A DNA stretch of 64,000 nucleotides from Capitulum mitella (Eukaryota > Arthropoda > Thecostraca > Pollicipedomorpha > Pollicipedidae). The translations under genes and the position numbers were made by a program. The DNA is taken from NCBI GenBank assembly GCA_030062745.1, contig CP099846.1, positions 22,137,201-22,201,200 of the forward strand, in the 5' to 3' direction. Positions 23,600 to 37,019 of this stretch are shown here, one piece after another. Below the pieces are notes generated by a model. The model did no database searches. It was given only the letters and a program-made list of their open reading frames with translations, and was not told the DNA's origin. Positions within the stretch are counted from its first letter, which is position 1; each line of letters begins with the position of its first letter.

Positions 23600-25400
23600 T
23601 ACAATAAAAAACCATGCGTGTTTTTTATTTTTTCTTAACAAAAAAACCATGCGTCAAAAAAGATAGGTAGGGATCCCGGAAGAACCAGGGCCATATTTAA
23701 CAAGGGACCGGCGGGCCCCAAAATAAAAACGACACCGAAATATGTGAATTTGCGAAGAAAAATAGAACAAAATGGGCGTAAACGACAACGCGGAATCGAG
23801 CAACAAAGTGACGCAGTGTCATCGACTGGATCGGGCATAAAAGCCGAAGTTAATGCTGAACGCGCCCCGACCTTAGACCTCATCTCTATGTCAGGTGCCC
23901 GACGTAGCATATACCAGAGTGGGAACGCTATGGAAGCGACCCTTGAATTTTTGCCTCTCTAGACGTTAAATGGGAGCAAACGCATTAAAAACCTTGTCAC
24001 TAATTCAACTTCTGATCCATGACGGAGCCCTCCGGTCGCAGAACGAGTGGCAGACCTAAGACCTAGATAATCCCCCACATGTGAGGGGCTCTGAAGACGA
24101 GTGCACCTGGGAACCGCGATGCGTAGAAAGACAGCACATGAGGGGCCCGACGTCGGAAGCTAGTGTTGTATTTGGGCCTGCAGAACTTGAAGGCCCCAAA
24201 GCACGATAGCGAGGTGAGTCCTTGGCTATGGAGTGCGGGGGCCCCAATGTCAGACACCTCTCACGCTTCAGCCGTCCGGGGCCACAAATTCATGCAGACC
24301 ATGGTTGGAGATTTCCGAACATTAGAGGGGGATCCTCACGGGATTTCAGACCATTTCTATATAGCCACTGCCACAGGCCTAGTGCCAGAAGCCCTAAATA
24401 TTGGGGGGTCCAGCCCTAAATACTGTGTGATCGCAAGCGCGCGAAAGTAATTCCTGGTGATGGTGAGGAGTGAAAAACATCATCAAAAAAGCGTTCTGAG
24501 CAGTCTGAAAAGGAACCTTTTGGTATTTGTTGCGTAACTTTTCAAATAATCAAACTCTGTGACATGATGTTTTTCTCCATTCAATCCTGCAAATACGTGT
24601 GGATGGACAAGAAAAAATGGACCATCATGATCAACTCAATGCCATATACTAGAATCATTAGCGCGCCCAAGATTCTCATAAGAAAGGTTAAGGGCTGACA
24701 AGGGCAAAAAGAAATGCTTTGAAAAATCCGAAAAATCTGCCCACCAGGGCGCATTCAGTGATCATACAATGCAACACTGATGCTTTTGACCGGCACTGGA
24801 TATTTCCAAGTCTGCAGGCTTCGATGCTAGTTAGAATGTCCCTATCTTTTTTAACAAAGCTTTTCGGCAATCATAATCTCCGAATACCAACCATTTGTCC
24901 TCGCACTTGTGTTCCTGAGTCTCAAGGAGTTGAAAAAACATGCGCCACTGTTTTTGAGCCCTCTGAAAATATAAAGCTTGTTTCACTCTGAAGCGTGATA
25001 GCATAAGGCAATCCCATTATCTCGGCCTTCCCCTCCGAAGCAAACGGGCAGTTTGCGCCTGCACTCAGATGTACTCTGAACATGACCGCTTTAACCAAAT
25101 TCCCTTGGGGATTTCCAGCCCATGCTGCAGGAGCCATTGATACCGTTTTCTGCAATGTTGATTTTGACCTGCAATGGAGATGGCGGATCTGCAATAGGCA
25201 AACCGTTTCAAATAGCTTACAGTTTCGGCCAGTCTTGCCACGTTATCTGTAATAAGAATGCTAGCTTGTTTGGAAACACTCGACAAAAAATGAAGCTACA
25301 ATCTCTCGCGGCGAAGGAGCGGAGGTCACGACACAATCGCGCCAGGCGCTTTGCTACTACGCGGGTGGATTTAAGACGGAAATGCGGGCCATGTGCCCCA
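23600..25400. other. unassigned stretch, possibly a decayed interspersed repeat
   Basis: A short direct repeat (aaaaaaccatgcgt) occurs at about 23607-23620 and again near 23640-23655. From 23.65 to 24.47 kb both strands stay open for 60-90 codons without recognisable domains. This could be a degraded mobile element, but no transposase, reverse transcriptase or terminal repeat was identified. Confidence 0.25.
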
Positions 25401-25429
25401 CGAAGCTTGTTTTCACTCACAAATCTCCG

Positions 25430-25870
25430 CCGCCGGCAGTGAACAGGAGCGGACGCTCCGTTTCGCGCCGGCGCCGGGGAGGCGGCGGCAGCGCGGCTGT
25501 CTGTTTTACGAGGGCGTGGCCCGACCTCCAGCAGCGGGCCGGGCGTCGGCCGGCGCCGAAAGCCGAGCCGCGGCGCCCCGTGCGGTCGGGTTTCCAGAGC
25601 GGCGCCGCGCGCGTGCCGAGCCGGCCGCGCGGGCGCCGCCGGGAGCCGGGCGTGTCAGCGCCGGCCCGGCCGGGCGGCCCCAGGACGGCGACGCAGCGCG
25701 GCCGGCCGACGGTCCTGCGGCCACCAGTAGGTCACCGCCCGCGATCGCGGTCGCGGCGCACAAAGAGGCGCGGCGGCGGGCGCGCCGCTCGGCGCTCGTT
25801 GTGTAATCGCGCCGCGTCCGGTCCGCGCGAGTACACACGACCGCCGCCGACTTCCCGGGACGCCTCTCGT
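25430..25870. other. GC island
   Basis: Very GC- and CpG-rich with multi-frame open translations of Arg/Ala/Pro. No gene is supported. Confidence 0.5.
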
Positions 25871-25879
25871 TTCGTTTAG

Positions 25880-28800
25880 AAAGCGAGTTTGTGGGAAACG
25901 TCGTTGCCGGTGCTGGGGTCCTGGAATGTGATTAGGCTCTTCGATACTTTGGGAAAGACAGGCGGAAATAGTGGCGCGTGTGAGCCCGCAAAAAAAAACG
26001 GAGCCAGACGAGGCACAGCCGGAGTAATGGAATCTCTTCTTGACTACCACGAAGCGTGGACTTTATTTTGTATTTCTAACGAATAGATTTTGCCACAGGT
26101 TAGGATGACTTTTCCCCATTTGCATCTGGATTACCACAAACCCTCGTAACCACGCATGTGCTGTTACCCGTATGTGGTCGGCTTTGGCAATGCAAATATA
26201 TACCAAAATACCGTCTACCTTTGTTTGTTTGTTTTTTTATGCAACAGTAACTAACAGTCTGCTGTGTCAGCGCAGAGCAGCAGATATGAGAGGCACGGAC
26301 GTCCTTCAGGATGAGGAATGGCGTTCGTGCGGGACAGCGCACAAGCTCGCAAACAGTTTGAAAAACAAGCCACTTGTTCGGGACCCCGGCTTCCGGCCCG
26401 CCTTGCGCCCTGGGCGCGGAGTCGGCTCGGTCCACGTGGGGTGATCCAGTCGCCTGTGGGCGTGATGGCCTCCGGCGCCCGCGCCTCTGCCGCGTGAAAG
26501 CAGCTCAGTATGCAAAGTGCCTGCGTTGTTTACTCAAGCCATCCAGACACGAAAGAAATGTGGGTTAGCTGGTGTCTCCGAGTCAGACGTGATTAGTGCG
26601 GATTTACATACATTTATCGGCTGCCCTCGGAATACACAAACGCCGTCTGCCCATATCCAGAGATATGCAACGGTACCGTGGCGGTAAAAACAGAGCCAGC
26701 ACCAATCAGGCGGCCTCTCCTGCGACCGCGGCGTACGTAAAATCTATTGAGCCCGTCTGCAAGGTTTCTCTGCCCCCTGTGACCTGCTGAAAGGCGGGCG
26801 GCCAAACTCTCACAGGTGCTCCAAGCACGAGGCTTTGTTTCTGACCGCAGCCCGAGGCCTCCAGTCGGAACATTTCAGTCTCATGATGCTCATGGTGGCG
26901 TAAAAACCAGCTGGTGCGTTTTTATCTGGTAATGTTACATCGGGCGTGCATGTCGAGGAAAAGGTGGATTTTGTAAGCGTCCCCACGTTCCAGCCAGCGA
27001 AGCAGCTGGGGCGGCTGCCATCACGCACTTCACAGGGGGTAGATGACCGGGCGTAGGACACACTGCCGCCGCCTGACGCTTTCTCCGCAGCAGAGGGGAT
27101 CTGCTCGGGCCGCGCACAGGCACGTGGACGGTAGCGGCGGCCGCGCTCTCCGCAGCGGTCCCGGCGGGCTGAGGGAGATCCGGCCAGGCCCGGACAGACC
27201 CTTGCCGACCCGGCGGCCCGGCCGGCCGTCTGGACGATCGCCCGTCGCGCCGGCACAATGACCATTGTGCGGGCCGCAGCGGAGGCCCAGCCCCGGCCGG
27301 CGGCCGCGCCCAGCCGGCCCGGCGCGGCTGCCGCTGCCGCCGGGCCCCGTCAGGAGGTCCGCCGTCCAGCCGGACCGCCGGCACCTCCGCTGCCGGAGCC
27401 GCCCCGCCCGGACGCCCGCCGCCGACGCGGCCACAGCTGCGGCAATCGGCGGAGAGGCCGGAACGCGGCTCCGCGGCCGGTCACGCGCGGGACGGACTGA
27501 CGGGGGGACCAGATGGATCGGCGAGCGACGGCTGGAGCGCAAACGATCACACCGCTGCCTCCGCGTCGTCTGACGCGCCGGGAGAAACGGCCGACAGTGA
27601 CGGCGAAACCGGCCAGACGTCACCCGTCTGGTCTCGGCAGACGGCTGACGGAGGATCCTGGATTTCAGTCGCCCGGTCCTGACGTCACCAGACGGCGCAC
27701 TGCCAGGCCCCACGTCCTTTGGTCAAAGAGGTAAGGTAAAAGAGGTTCACTGACTCCGCTGACCCCGACATTGTGTACGCGGGTTCATGAGCCATGTCAG
27801 GAGGCAATGCGTTCTCCTCCAGAGCAGCAGAAACTCCCTAATAATGTGAGCCATCACTCAACGGATAGGTATTTTTCAACGAGACGTGTGAAAATTTTGA
27901 AGGCAGGTGCTGTGATTGACATCTCGAGTATTCATTTTGTGGCTGCAACGACTCGACCTGGTCTGTGCATCACCGGTACTTCGGGAAAGCTCCGTTCCCG
28001 GTCTTCATGCTTTAACTGATATCTTCGCTCTCAAATCTTCCTTCACGGCGTGAGCAACGGATGTAGGACGAGTCAACCTTGCGTTATACAACTGAACACC
28101 ACCCGCCTCAAAGGCGAGAGACTCCTTCGGAGATTTCGCAGGAGTCATCCAGAAACAAGAAGAGAGCACCAAAATTCGGAGACTGCAGAATCGCACAGGA
28201 TGAAGCACCATGAGAAGACGCTAGACGCGTGCCACCAAGCAAGACGCATTCGTCGTCCGTTCAGCGTGTGAGCGTCGGCATCTCAGTCGACGCCGCAGAC
28301 GAGGTGGCCAGGCTCAGCGACGGCCGGGTGTACTAACAGAAGCCAAGGACCTCCTCAAGTACTCGCCAGCGGGGAGGAGGGAGGGTGTGTGAAGGGTGAC
28401 GGGAATGGCACAAAGGAGTGCAATATTATTGGACACACGGACCCTAAGGACCTCTTCACGCCCTCGGCAGTGAAGAGCAGCAAGAGAGCGCGGAGGCTGA
28501 CAGCGGCTGGACAGACGTACGCAGTCTTTTCTGACTGAAAACAGTGAAAAGGAAATTGATTAGGGCCTTGCAGCTCGTAATCATTCGTTACCCCGGGAAA
28601 ATGGCGCCAGGTGTCCCGTATTATCAGAATGTTAAAATAGCGGCGTGATGCAGACAAATAGAGGCGATTCACTAGAAATCGGCGACCGACACTCGCAAAC
28701 CATTTCTGGCCATTGTCCGTGACAAAAACAGCCTCGGAGGCCATCGAATCGTGCTTGTTTCAGCACTCCAGCGGCAACTGCACCACGCATTCCACGACGT

Positions 28801-31395
28801 GCCGTCCCATCCGGCAGGGGTGCCAGATGACACGTGGCACGGCGCTTCGCAGCTGGCATGCGAGGTCACGTGTGCGGACGTGAGGACCGGAACGGGGAAA
28901 CATCCGGTCAACGCAGAGAGAGAGTGGCCATTCCGGCGCGACGCACGAGCACACCTGCGATGGGATCAAAGGGGACGGTTCCGATAATTTGGGGACATTC
29001 GGAACAGACACCAACATGCTACTAGCCAGGAATGCGGGTCACGGGCGTGGCAAACTGAATAGTATGGCTCCAGCGGACCCAAACAATCGGAACAAACTTT
29101 CCACTGACCACAACCCAGACACGTGATCCCATTCACCTCCGTGAAATTGCCCTAACTGACCCTGGTCAACGCATCAGTGGTTACCAGCACATTACACATC
29201 CCGCTGCCTCCTCAATGTCTTCACTATTTCATAAACCAGATCAACACGAGTACAGTCATTTTGTTAAGAGTATTAAAGGGACTGAATAAGGAGGCCCGCT
29301 GAATTTACCCTGATTTCGACCGCAACCAGGACTGACTAAATTCGAGTCACTTCTTTGCCCCATTTAAGCGTGGACGGAACGCCACCAGTCGTACTGGTGG
29401 TCCAACCTACTAGCATCCCAGTGCACCCCGATTGTGACCAATGCCCGTGTGATTTTACTGATCCGGCGTACCTCGCGCAATTAATCATTTGGTCTAAACG
29501 ACTCAGAAGACAAAAGCACAGAATCGTGCAGCCTAATTAGACAAACGGGTGCGGCAGCCGTGGGCTGTTCGGAAAGCCGCCCGCGCAGTGCGCTCCCCGC
29601 CTCAGCAGGTGCCGGCGGCGGCCGCGCGTGCCTGGCGAGGTCACCGGCTGTCGGCGAGTCACAGGCTCTAATCGTGCACGGCAGGAAATTGTCGGCTCCG
29701 GACGGGTCGTTACCACCGGCGAAAGCGCTGTAATTGAAGCTGTCTTGCGGTTTTGCGTACGGTCCGAGTGGTCACTAGCGGTGCTGGCAAACGGTACGGC
29801 TAGCCAACTCATTCACGAAAGCGTGTTTGCGATATAATGCACGCTGGTCGAATTACGGACAATGACAAAAAAACAATAAATTGAAGGATTTCGCGCCTCC
29901 TGGCTTTCGTCGACGGGTCGCAAAACCGGCAGACGAGCCATGCTACAAGGCAAGTCTGTCTCCTGTGATTCGGACGTTGGCGCCAGCTTGGAACAAGGAC
30001 TGTGCACACCACGGCCACTATATAAACGCGCCATTTCTGCCGCATACCTTACTAGCTCCAAGTTTCCCACATTTTCTTTCGCTTTACTAGAACGAAGAGC
30101 AATAGACGTTTACAGAGGACAAAAGGTCCCCAAAGCTGGTTTGAAGACTCTGGCATTTAAAAGAAAGACGACTGAATAGGTTACCTTGCTGGTCCTTATA
30201 CTCCGAAGTCCATTTGTTCTCCGGCTTTCCGCACCCAGTTCTGGACTACATCAAACAAGGTGACCAGCCGCTCCGCTATTGTTAGGTCTTCCCTTCCCAC
30301 ATTTTGATACGCTTCAGCGGCGGCGGAGCGCCGTACAAAACGGCCCACATGAGTCAATCGAACGGACGAGACTCACCCGGCACTATTTCACCGGAACCGT
30401 TCCGAGACGACAGCGACGCATGAGAGCTTGTGTACGGTCGGACCCGCCCTCAGGGCGGTGCCAGTCCGGACGGGGTCAGGTGCGACGTGACCCAGCGTCG
30501 ACCTCTGACCTCGTCATTACAAGGCGGGGTGATTCCACCAAACGTTAGCATTGATCAAATCCGTCGAAACTCCCAGGTGGTTTGTGTGTTAGAGAATGCG
30601 ATGCTGAACTTGCGTAGGTATCGCACAAAAGAAACTTAGTTTCTTAGATTAACTGTCTCCCCGGAAGTTTGGTGCGGAGATATGTGGACTCAGCAAGGAT
30701 GATGTGCAAACTAAAAATTGCTAAGATCTTTTTAATGATGTTCGGCTATTAATTAAAGCAGTGTGGCGGACGTCTATTTGTTTGAGCGTCCTACTTACTG
30801 TTGTCAAGAGTACTGTTGGACCACTTTTCTACACAGAGAGGCTGAGTCAAAAGACAAAAACAAATCATCCAGAGAAACGCCTGGTTGTAACGCCTCAAAT
30901 GATGACAATATCATTAACGATAACAGCAGGTTCCAGATGGATTAGGTAACGTCGTATGCCACTTCCTGGCCACGCTGCTTATTACCATATAACGAAATGA
31001 TATCATTTTGTAACAGAAATGTGTTACGGAGGTAATGACCACAAAATGTTAACGAAACTAACCGAAACTACCGCATGTACTGGCACAGTACCATGCCGCG
31101 TCAGATATGTTTCAACATTTCAACATGACAGCGCTGAGCAAACAACATTTCCATGTCTGTCACTGAAAGCAGGACCTAAGTATCTACTCAGGCGTGTTAA
31201 GTCTGCACAAAAATAGGAGCCTTGCACCTAAAGCAGGATCTCCGCCACTGGCCCATGATTCCGGACAACGTCGAGGCTTCCATAGCATTGCCAAAGTCGG
31301 CGAAGGTTGATACGCCAAACGCAAAACGCCGAAAATCATCCCTACAGACAATGCCGACGGGCCGATCGTATCCGACTGCCTGCGACTGCCGACTA
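25880..31395. other. gene-poor stretch
   Basis: This is mixed DNA with one GC island at about 27.04-27.70 kb. Short open frames occur on both strands (for example 28005-28211 minus and 29355-29540 plus) without splice support or known domains, so none is called. Confidence 0.4.
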
Positions 31396-31401
31396 GTTGA
31401 G

Positions 31402-31459
31402 ATGGCAGCCGCTAAATCTGACTTTGATGAACTATACACCCAGATAGACAACGCACACA
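31402..31459 (+). CDS. candidate first coding exon, unidentified gene
   Basis: ATG in a fair context (gttgagATGG) starts MAAAKSDFDELYTQIDNAH and meets a consensus donor A|gtacgtaaa after 19 codons plus one base. An acidic, helix-prone N-terminus like this is plausible for a real gene. No following exon was identified, so support is thin. Confidence 0.25.
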
Positions 31460-31469
31460 GTACGTAAAT

Positions 31470-33600
31470 ACGAACGCAAAGATAACTTTTTCTGATGCAG
31501 CAACGTTAGAAAACTTAACATGTCTTTCGCTGCTCAGTATTGGGGGAAACATGGGTAATATCGGACGGTAGATGCTTTCGGGCACCTTCATTTGTTCGCC
31601 ACGGTTAGTCTCACGTCCAGTATATAAATATACATATATTAGAATTGGCATCCAGACAATATCTATTTTTGCTGTGTTGCGCATACGAGGAGTTGCATGT
31701 CTTAGGTACATATTTTTTTCTTTGAATCCACTGTTTCCATTTTAAAAATTTCCGATTCTCTTTTATCTACCATTGAACAATCCACAACAGGAGTGTGCAC
31801 AATTACCATATCACACTCTATTCGTGTATTTATTTCATTTTAGAAGTAGCTGCAAATGGTTGAAACCGTCTGCATCGGCACCACGCCGCACCTTCTAAGG
31901 CACCGCCTTCCCGGTAATAATGGACACCGTCCGATAATACCCGAATACCCGAAATCTGTGCTTTAACCGGACAATGACTGAGGGAGGGGCGTTTAACGTC
32001 CCCTTCAAGTAAGCAGGTCTGATCAGCCCGTCTGATCTTCTTCCAATTTCAGTCTTTGAGAAACTGACCGCCGTTTAAATGTATTTATGTACTGACTGAT
32101 GGCATAAAACCCACTTTGTGGAAGCCTCCTACTACACGAATACCGAATACCAAATACCCCCCTGTCGCATTTCCTTGATTTCTCCCAAACAAACAAACAC
32201 AGCATCCTAAAACTTTCAGTTTTTTCTTTGTCAATTGTACACATAATGGCAAGAATTTGAAAAAGAGGTTATCTTAGGCCACGTCTTAAGGACGTCATAA
32301 AGACGACTATGTCTTGCGATTCGGCGTCCAGTTTTACTTCGCCGCCGTATTGTCGATGCTCTTACAACGTATCGTGATTTTGGCTGCCACTGCACATCAG
32401 CATGACCTGAGCGTTCAATAGGGAACACATATGACGTCACAGTAGGTCGACCTACGCCAAATACATATTTTTCATTTTCCGGGTCCTGTGAGAGTACATT
32501 TTAAAAAAGGTGCTTAAGAAATTGGTCTCTGGACGCGGCCAGATGGATTATCAAATTTTCTTCAAACAATCTTAACGTACAGCTTGCGCAGAAATTTCTT
32601 GCAACATTGCAATTTTTTCGTCGTGTGATCTTGGGTAGTTTTATGCAAATTTCAGCTTAGCGAGCAAAATGGAGGCGTCCATATGACGTTCTGGATGACC
32701 GGTGTTGAGTAATCGGCCTTTGCAATGCTGCGCAACATTTCGTGGAGATGTGTAAGACCGGACAAATTGACTTGTAGGGCCATCAAGAGATATCAGACGG
32801 AGGTGACTACTGTACTCGCATTACTCCTAGTATGAAACTAAAAAATGTTGCAACGTTGCATATGAATGATAATCTGGGCCATTTCAGGGCTTATTTCTAA
32901 TCAGGGCTCTCTGAAAGTATCTTTGAGCATCTCCGTGTAAAATGGGCTAGGAAACATGCAATGCATGACACGTTATAATGGAGGTCAAATTTGACCCGTC
33001 CTGTAGCCACGACCTTTTATGATATATTTATGAAATATTGTTCCTTTTATGACCTTGGGTCAAGTGACACATACGAGATTAAGCTGCCAGGAACATATTA
33101 TCACGCAAACTTCAGTCTCGTTCTGCTTTTCATTATGATCAGGCGACTCTAGAGAAAATGGTCACTTTCCGTGTCTGACCTGACCTGCGACATCATCAGT
33201 GAACCCAAAGTAAAACGACAAGTACTAAGCCACAGGACCTTAAAGTTTGGTGCTATCGTTTGGTGTTTGAGTCACACGTATCGGACGACAGGTTCTCGAG
33301 ACAGACAAGAAGGCGTTAGATTCCTCCCCCCCTCCAATCAGCGGAAGGTGGCAAAATACTCCAGTCAATGCCGGGTCAATATGTGCAGAAAAAATACATT
33401 TTTATCGAAACCATTTTTTCATTAGAAACGCGTGGTAGCACTTAAGAGTTGGCCGGCTGGCAGAAGTTTCACAGAGAATCGACCAGGCGACTTCTGGTGC
33501 CCGACGACAGCAACAGCAGCGGTGACGCGGCAAGACAACGGCAATAGCAATGAAGGCGGGAGGTTCACATGAGGGTTGATACCTAGCTTGTGAATGAACG
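31470..33600. other. AT-rich stretch without features
   Basis: Low GC, frequent stops in all frames, no recognised gene or array. Confidence 0.45.
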
Positions 33601-33608
33601 GAGAAATT

Positions 33609-33692
33609 CCAGCTGAGCCTCAACTAGCACCGTCTGTATTAGACACGGGTCCAGCTGAGCCTCAACTAGCACCGTCTGTATTAGACACGGGT
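33609..33692. repeat. exact 42-bp tandem duplication
   Basis: Two identical 42-bp units lie at 33609-33650 and 33651-33692, beginning ccagctgagcctcaactagc. Exact identity implies a recent duplication or an assembly artefact. Confidence 0.95.
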
Positions 33693-33699
33693 CCGGTAA

Positions 33700-36600
33700 A
33701 TTTGGACGGTCGTCTGAAATGACCGAGCGGCATCCGGAATTACCCAAGACTCAGAATTTAGTTTTAAAAAGTTATTGCAGTTAAACGAATGCCCACAGCA
33801 GCAATTAAAATGGTCACATTTTTTATCTGAAGGTGGTCTTTCATTTGAATGTCCGTTGGTTGACTTGCGCCCATATGGGAATCAACTACAACCGATTTTA
33901 GGTAGGCGTCCGATATTAACCGATCCTTCCCCTACACATGGCTATCCAATATCCATTAGCGACAGTCTCCGTAGAGAACTGGCAGGCTCTGAGCAGTGAG
34001 CACCGACCCCAACCGGAGTCGGAGAGCCAGAGGTTTTCTGGGCCTCCGGCCAGCACAGGTCCTGTCCTATGACCTCCAGTCACGTAATAATAATCGATGT
34101 GTATAGACTGACCACCAGATGGCAGGTGTCACCAAACGAATGCTCACAGACGGTTTGACTCGCACGCCATCTTTCGTCGACGCATCTCAGCGGGCACGAT
34201 CTGACTGGCGCGCCATCTGTGGTCGACGCATGTGTACCTGCTTGGCATCGAGGAACGACAGCGACACGATCCGGAGCCACGTAGTTCGCCCACTCGTCAA
34301 TAGATGGCAGGGCCGCGGCGCAACGGCTAATTCCGACGGGGAAGCGGCGCAGCTTACCTGAAACGACAAGGAATGCGGCGTTAGGAGCGGGCACGGTAAT
34401 CGTTGTCAGCTGACCGGCTTCGGCCGCCCACAAAAACGATTTCGGGGCGAGCGGAGGGGGGACGCTTCGCAGCAGAAATACCAATGAGGCACGACGGCGG
34501 GCTGTCACCGAACAGAAAAACAGCACGCAGGAACGTGACAGCCAGTCAAGCCACCTTGTGCAAGGTCAGAAAGGTCGTGTTAATGAATCTGTATACAAGC
34601 TTGAGCAAAGCGTGCAAATGAACATATGATGTCTGTGGTCGACAACTATGCTTAAGCTATTGACTTCTTACCTGGAATGGAATTACATTGCGATATACTT
34701 AACATCGCACCACACTGATTTATCACGCCCATCTACCCATGGTTATTCCAGTCCTTTAACTTCATTGTTTTATGATAATTAGTTTCCTAATGGCCAGCAT
34801 ACCTTCGCGGTGAAAGCTCAGGTGTTCCAGAGGATCGTATAAGGAAGGAAAATGGTCTTAACAAATGACGGTTCAATAGGCAAAATTAGATTTATGCCTC
34901 TTAACACGCAGCCATGAGGTCGGCCAAACAACTTGAAAACGCTGTTTGAAGTTCAGTAACCCGGCAATGACCTAAACTTGGCCTCTAAGGATGGCAAAAA
35001 AAACTGAACATTCTCACCAGATTTGCTCATAACTCAGGGCATGGTAGGCCTTCCGCGAATTACTTAATAGACGGGCAGGGGAAAGGGTTCGTGACGACCA
35101 ATGCGATAATGGTTAATAGACAGGCACTCCATGTCTAACAAATGTTACAAGGGAGGGACACAAAATTGCGGGCGAATGCAGTACGCGTGGGTGTAGCAGC
35201 CTACGTAGGAGGCAGGGTGCTGGCCCTGCCAATTTTGGAAAATCGTAATATGAGTATTACAGCATTAAATGGGCATAAATTACCCAGAATTGGCACGTCT
35301 AGCCAAGTTAAAAAGCGTTTCTACACAGATGGTGATATGTCATTTATGCACAACCTCTAAGATGGTATGTGTGAATTATACAGTCACGAAGTTTGTCTTT
35401 GAATGTGCTTTGAAGCCCCATTTCCAGACCGTCCTCAGGTCAAAGATGAAAATTTTTCAGTGCTTACTTCCATCCACGTTATTGCATATTGCCAAAAAAT
35501 ACGCCCCTATTGCGCTAACGTTTTTGGTTGAAATTCCAGCTACTGAAACATCATCCCACCACCATCATGCAAGTCATATGCTGAGGCACCAGTTCAGGAT
35601 GCATAAGGCAAATATCGCCATACGTGCCCATCCGTGTTTAAGCCATCAAATACGTTAGATGACTACTCGAGCAGTTTTAGGCGGTCATGACTATGAGATA
35701 TCATCCTCAGAATGGTTTCAAAAAACATTCGTCACGTCACTTGGATTGCCTAAATTTTCCTGCTAGAATATTCCCTATATATTATAATATTATAATATAT
35801 TATAATGCATTATATATATAAATTTTCACTTTATATTATAATATTCACTATATATACCAAACATTCACTCACTAGAGGGAATTTTCCGAAAGGAGGTGAG
35901 GCCACCATTACCACCGAGGACCATTTCATGATCCCAAACTCAAAGACTCTGAGCTGGCCACCTGGCAAAAGACAAATACATCCCGCTTCTCCAGAAAAAA
36001 GACGATATTTAACCTGTCCACATTTTTACAACCGAGCCTCCGGACTGCAAACAGGCGCTGTGCAAACGTCGCACAAGTCCTGAGGCGTTGCTGAGGTGTC
36101 CAAGGCCGTGCTACAGTGCCAACATGGTTACCAGGCAGTCCGGAGACCGCCAGCCTACACCTGCGCAGTGATGTAAATATTCGACGGACTGGATTTGTGT
36201 GCGTCTTTATTTGCGCCGTCTGGTGCGTGGATGGCGTCAGCCGCCTCCGCCAAAGAAACCGGGCGTCTCTGGTGTTATTGTCAGATGATACCAACAGGTA
36301 ATTAAATTCGCCACGATTGCGAAATCGAGGTAATCTGCGCCTGCCGCAGTCTTGGAATGCAAAGGTCAAAAAGCGGACGCAAATGACGGGTCTAAGCCCG
36401 AAAGCGGTTGAGTCACGGATGTTTTTAAGAGTGAATCGTTCTTGCGCAATGCGCCGTGCCTCTCCCGTATACCTAAACGCACGACGAGCCTCGACCAAAA
36501 CAGCGGTCTGTCTGTGCGGATAATGTTTCACAACGCCTCGTCCTCGCGAAGCCCCGCAGTTGGGAGTCGGTCGCTTTTTAGTGGGACACCGGAGAACGCT

Positions 36601-36760
36601 GGATTACATCCAGCGGCGGGGGCCAACGCCCGACGGGAGCCGACGAGAAGCCCACCAGCAGCCTTGCTGTTCTGACACTGGATAATGTCGTAAGACGACT
36701 GGGCCGCCGCGCCACCGGACAGCGCCACGGCGAGATCAACCTCAGAACGCCACACCGAGC
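33700..36760. other. no supported gene
   Basis: This is mixed to AT-rich DNA. A 201-codon open frame on the minus strand (35926-36531) has no recognisable domain and is not called. Confidence 0.4.
35780..35860. repeat. AT-rich low-complexity palindromic run
   Basis: Alternating tattataat and atatat blocks form an almost pure A/T stretch of about 80 bases. Confidence 0.85.
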
Positions 36761-36767
36761 CTGTCGG

Positions 36768-37010
36768 CCCACAACACGACTGGGGCAGGACCTGACACCG
36801 GACCAGTCAACCCAGCGACTGGGGCAGGACCTCACACCGGACCAGTCAACCCAACTGGGGCAGGACCTCACACCGGACCAGTCAACCCACGACTGGGGCA
36901 GGACCAGTCAACCCACGACTGGGGCAGGACCTCACACCGGACCAGTCAACCCGCGACTGGGGCAGCACCTCACACCGGACTAGTCAACCCGCGACTGGGG
37001 CAGGACCTCA
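36768..37010. repeat. minisatellite, unit about 38 bp
   Basis: About seven units share gactggggcaggacctcaca and ccggaccagtcaaccc; some have internal deletions. No exon was recognised at either edge. Confidence 0.85.
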
Positions 37011-37019
37011 CACCAAAAT

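Noticed and set aside
23650-25290. Idea of an endogenous viral or transposon remnant
   Set aside because: Both strands are open for short stretches but no polymerase, capsid, integrase or terminal-repeat signal could be named.
34187-34400. Possible minus-strand exon starting after tgtcgtttcag at about 34360
   Set aside because: Two competing open frames and an unclear donor; no homology recognised.
35926-36531. 201-codon minus-strand open frame in moderate GC
   Set aside because: No domain, no convincing start or splice context; kept only as a weak possibility.
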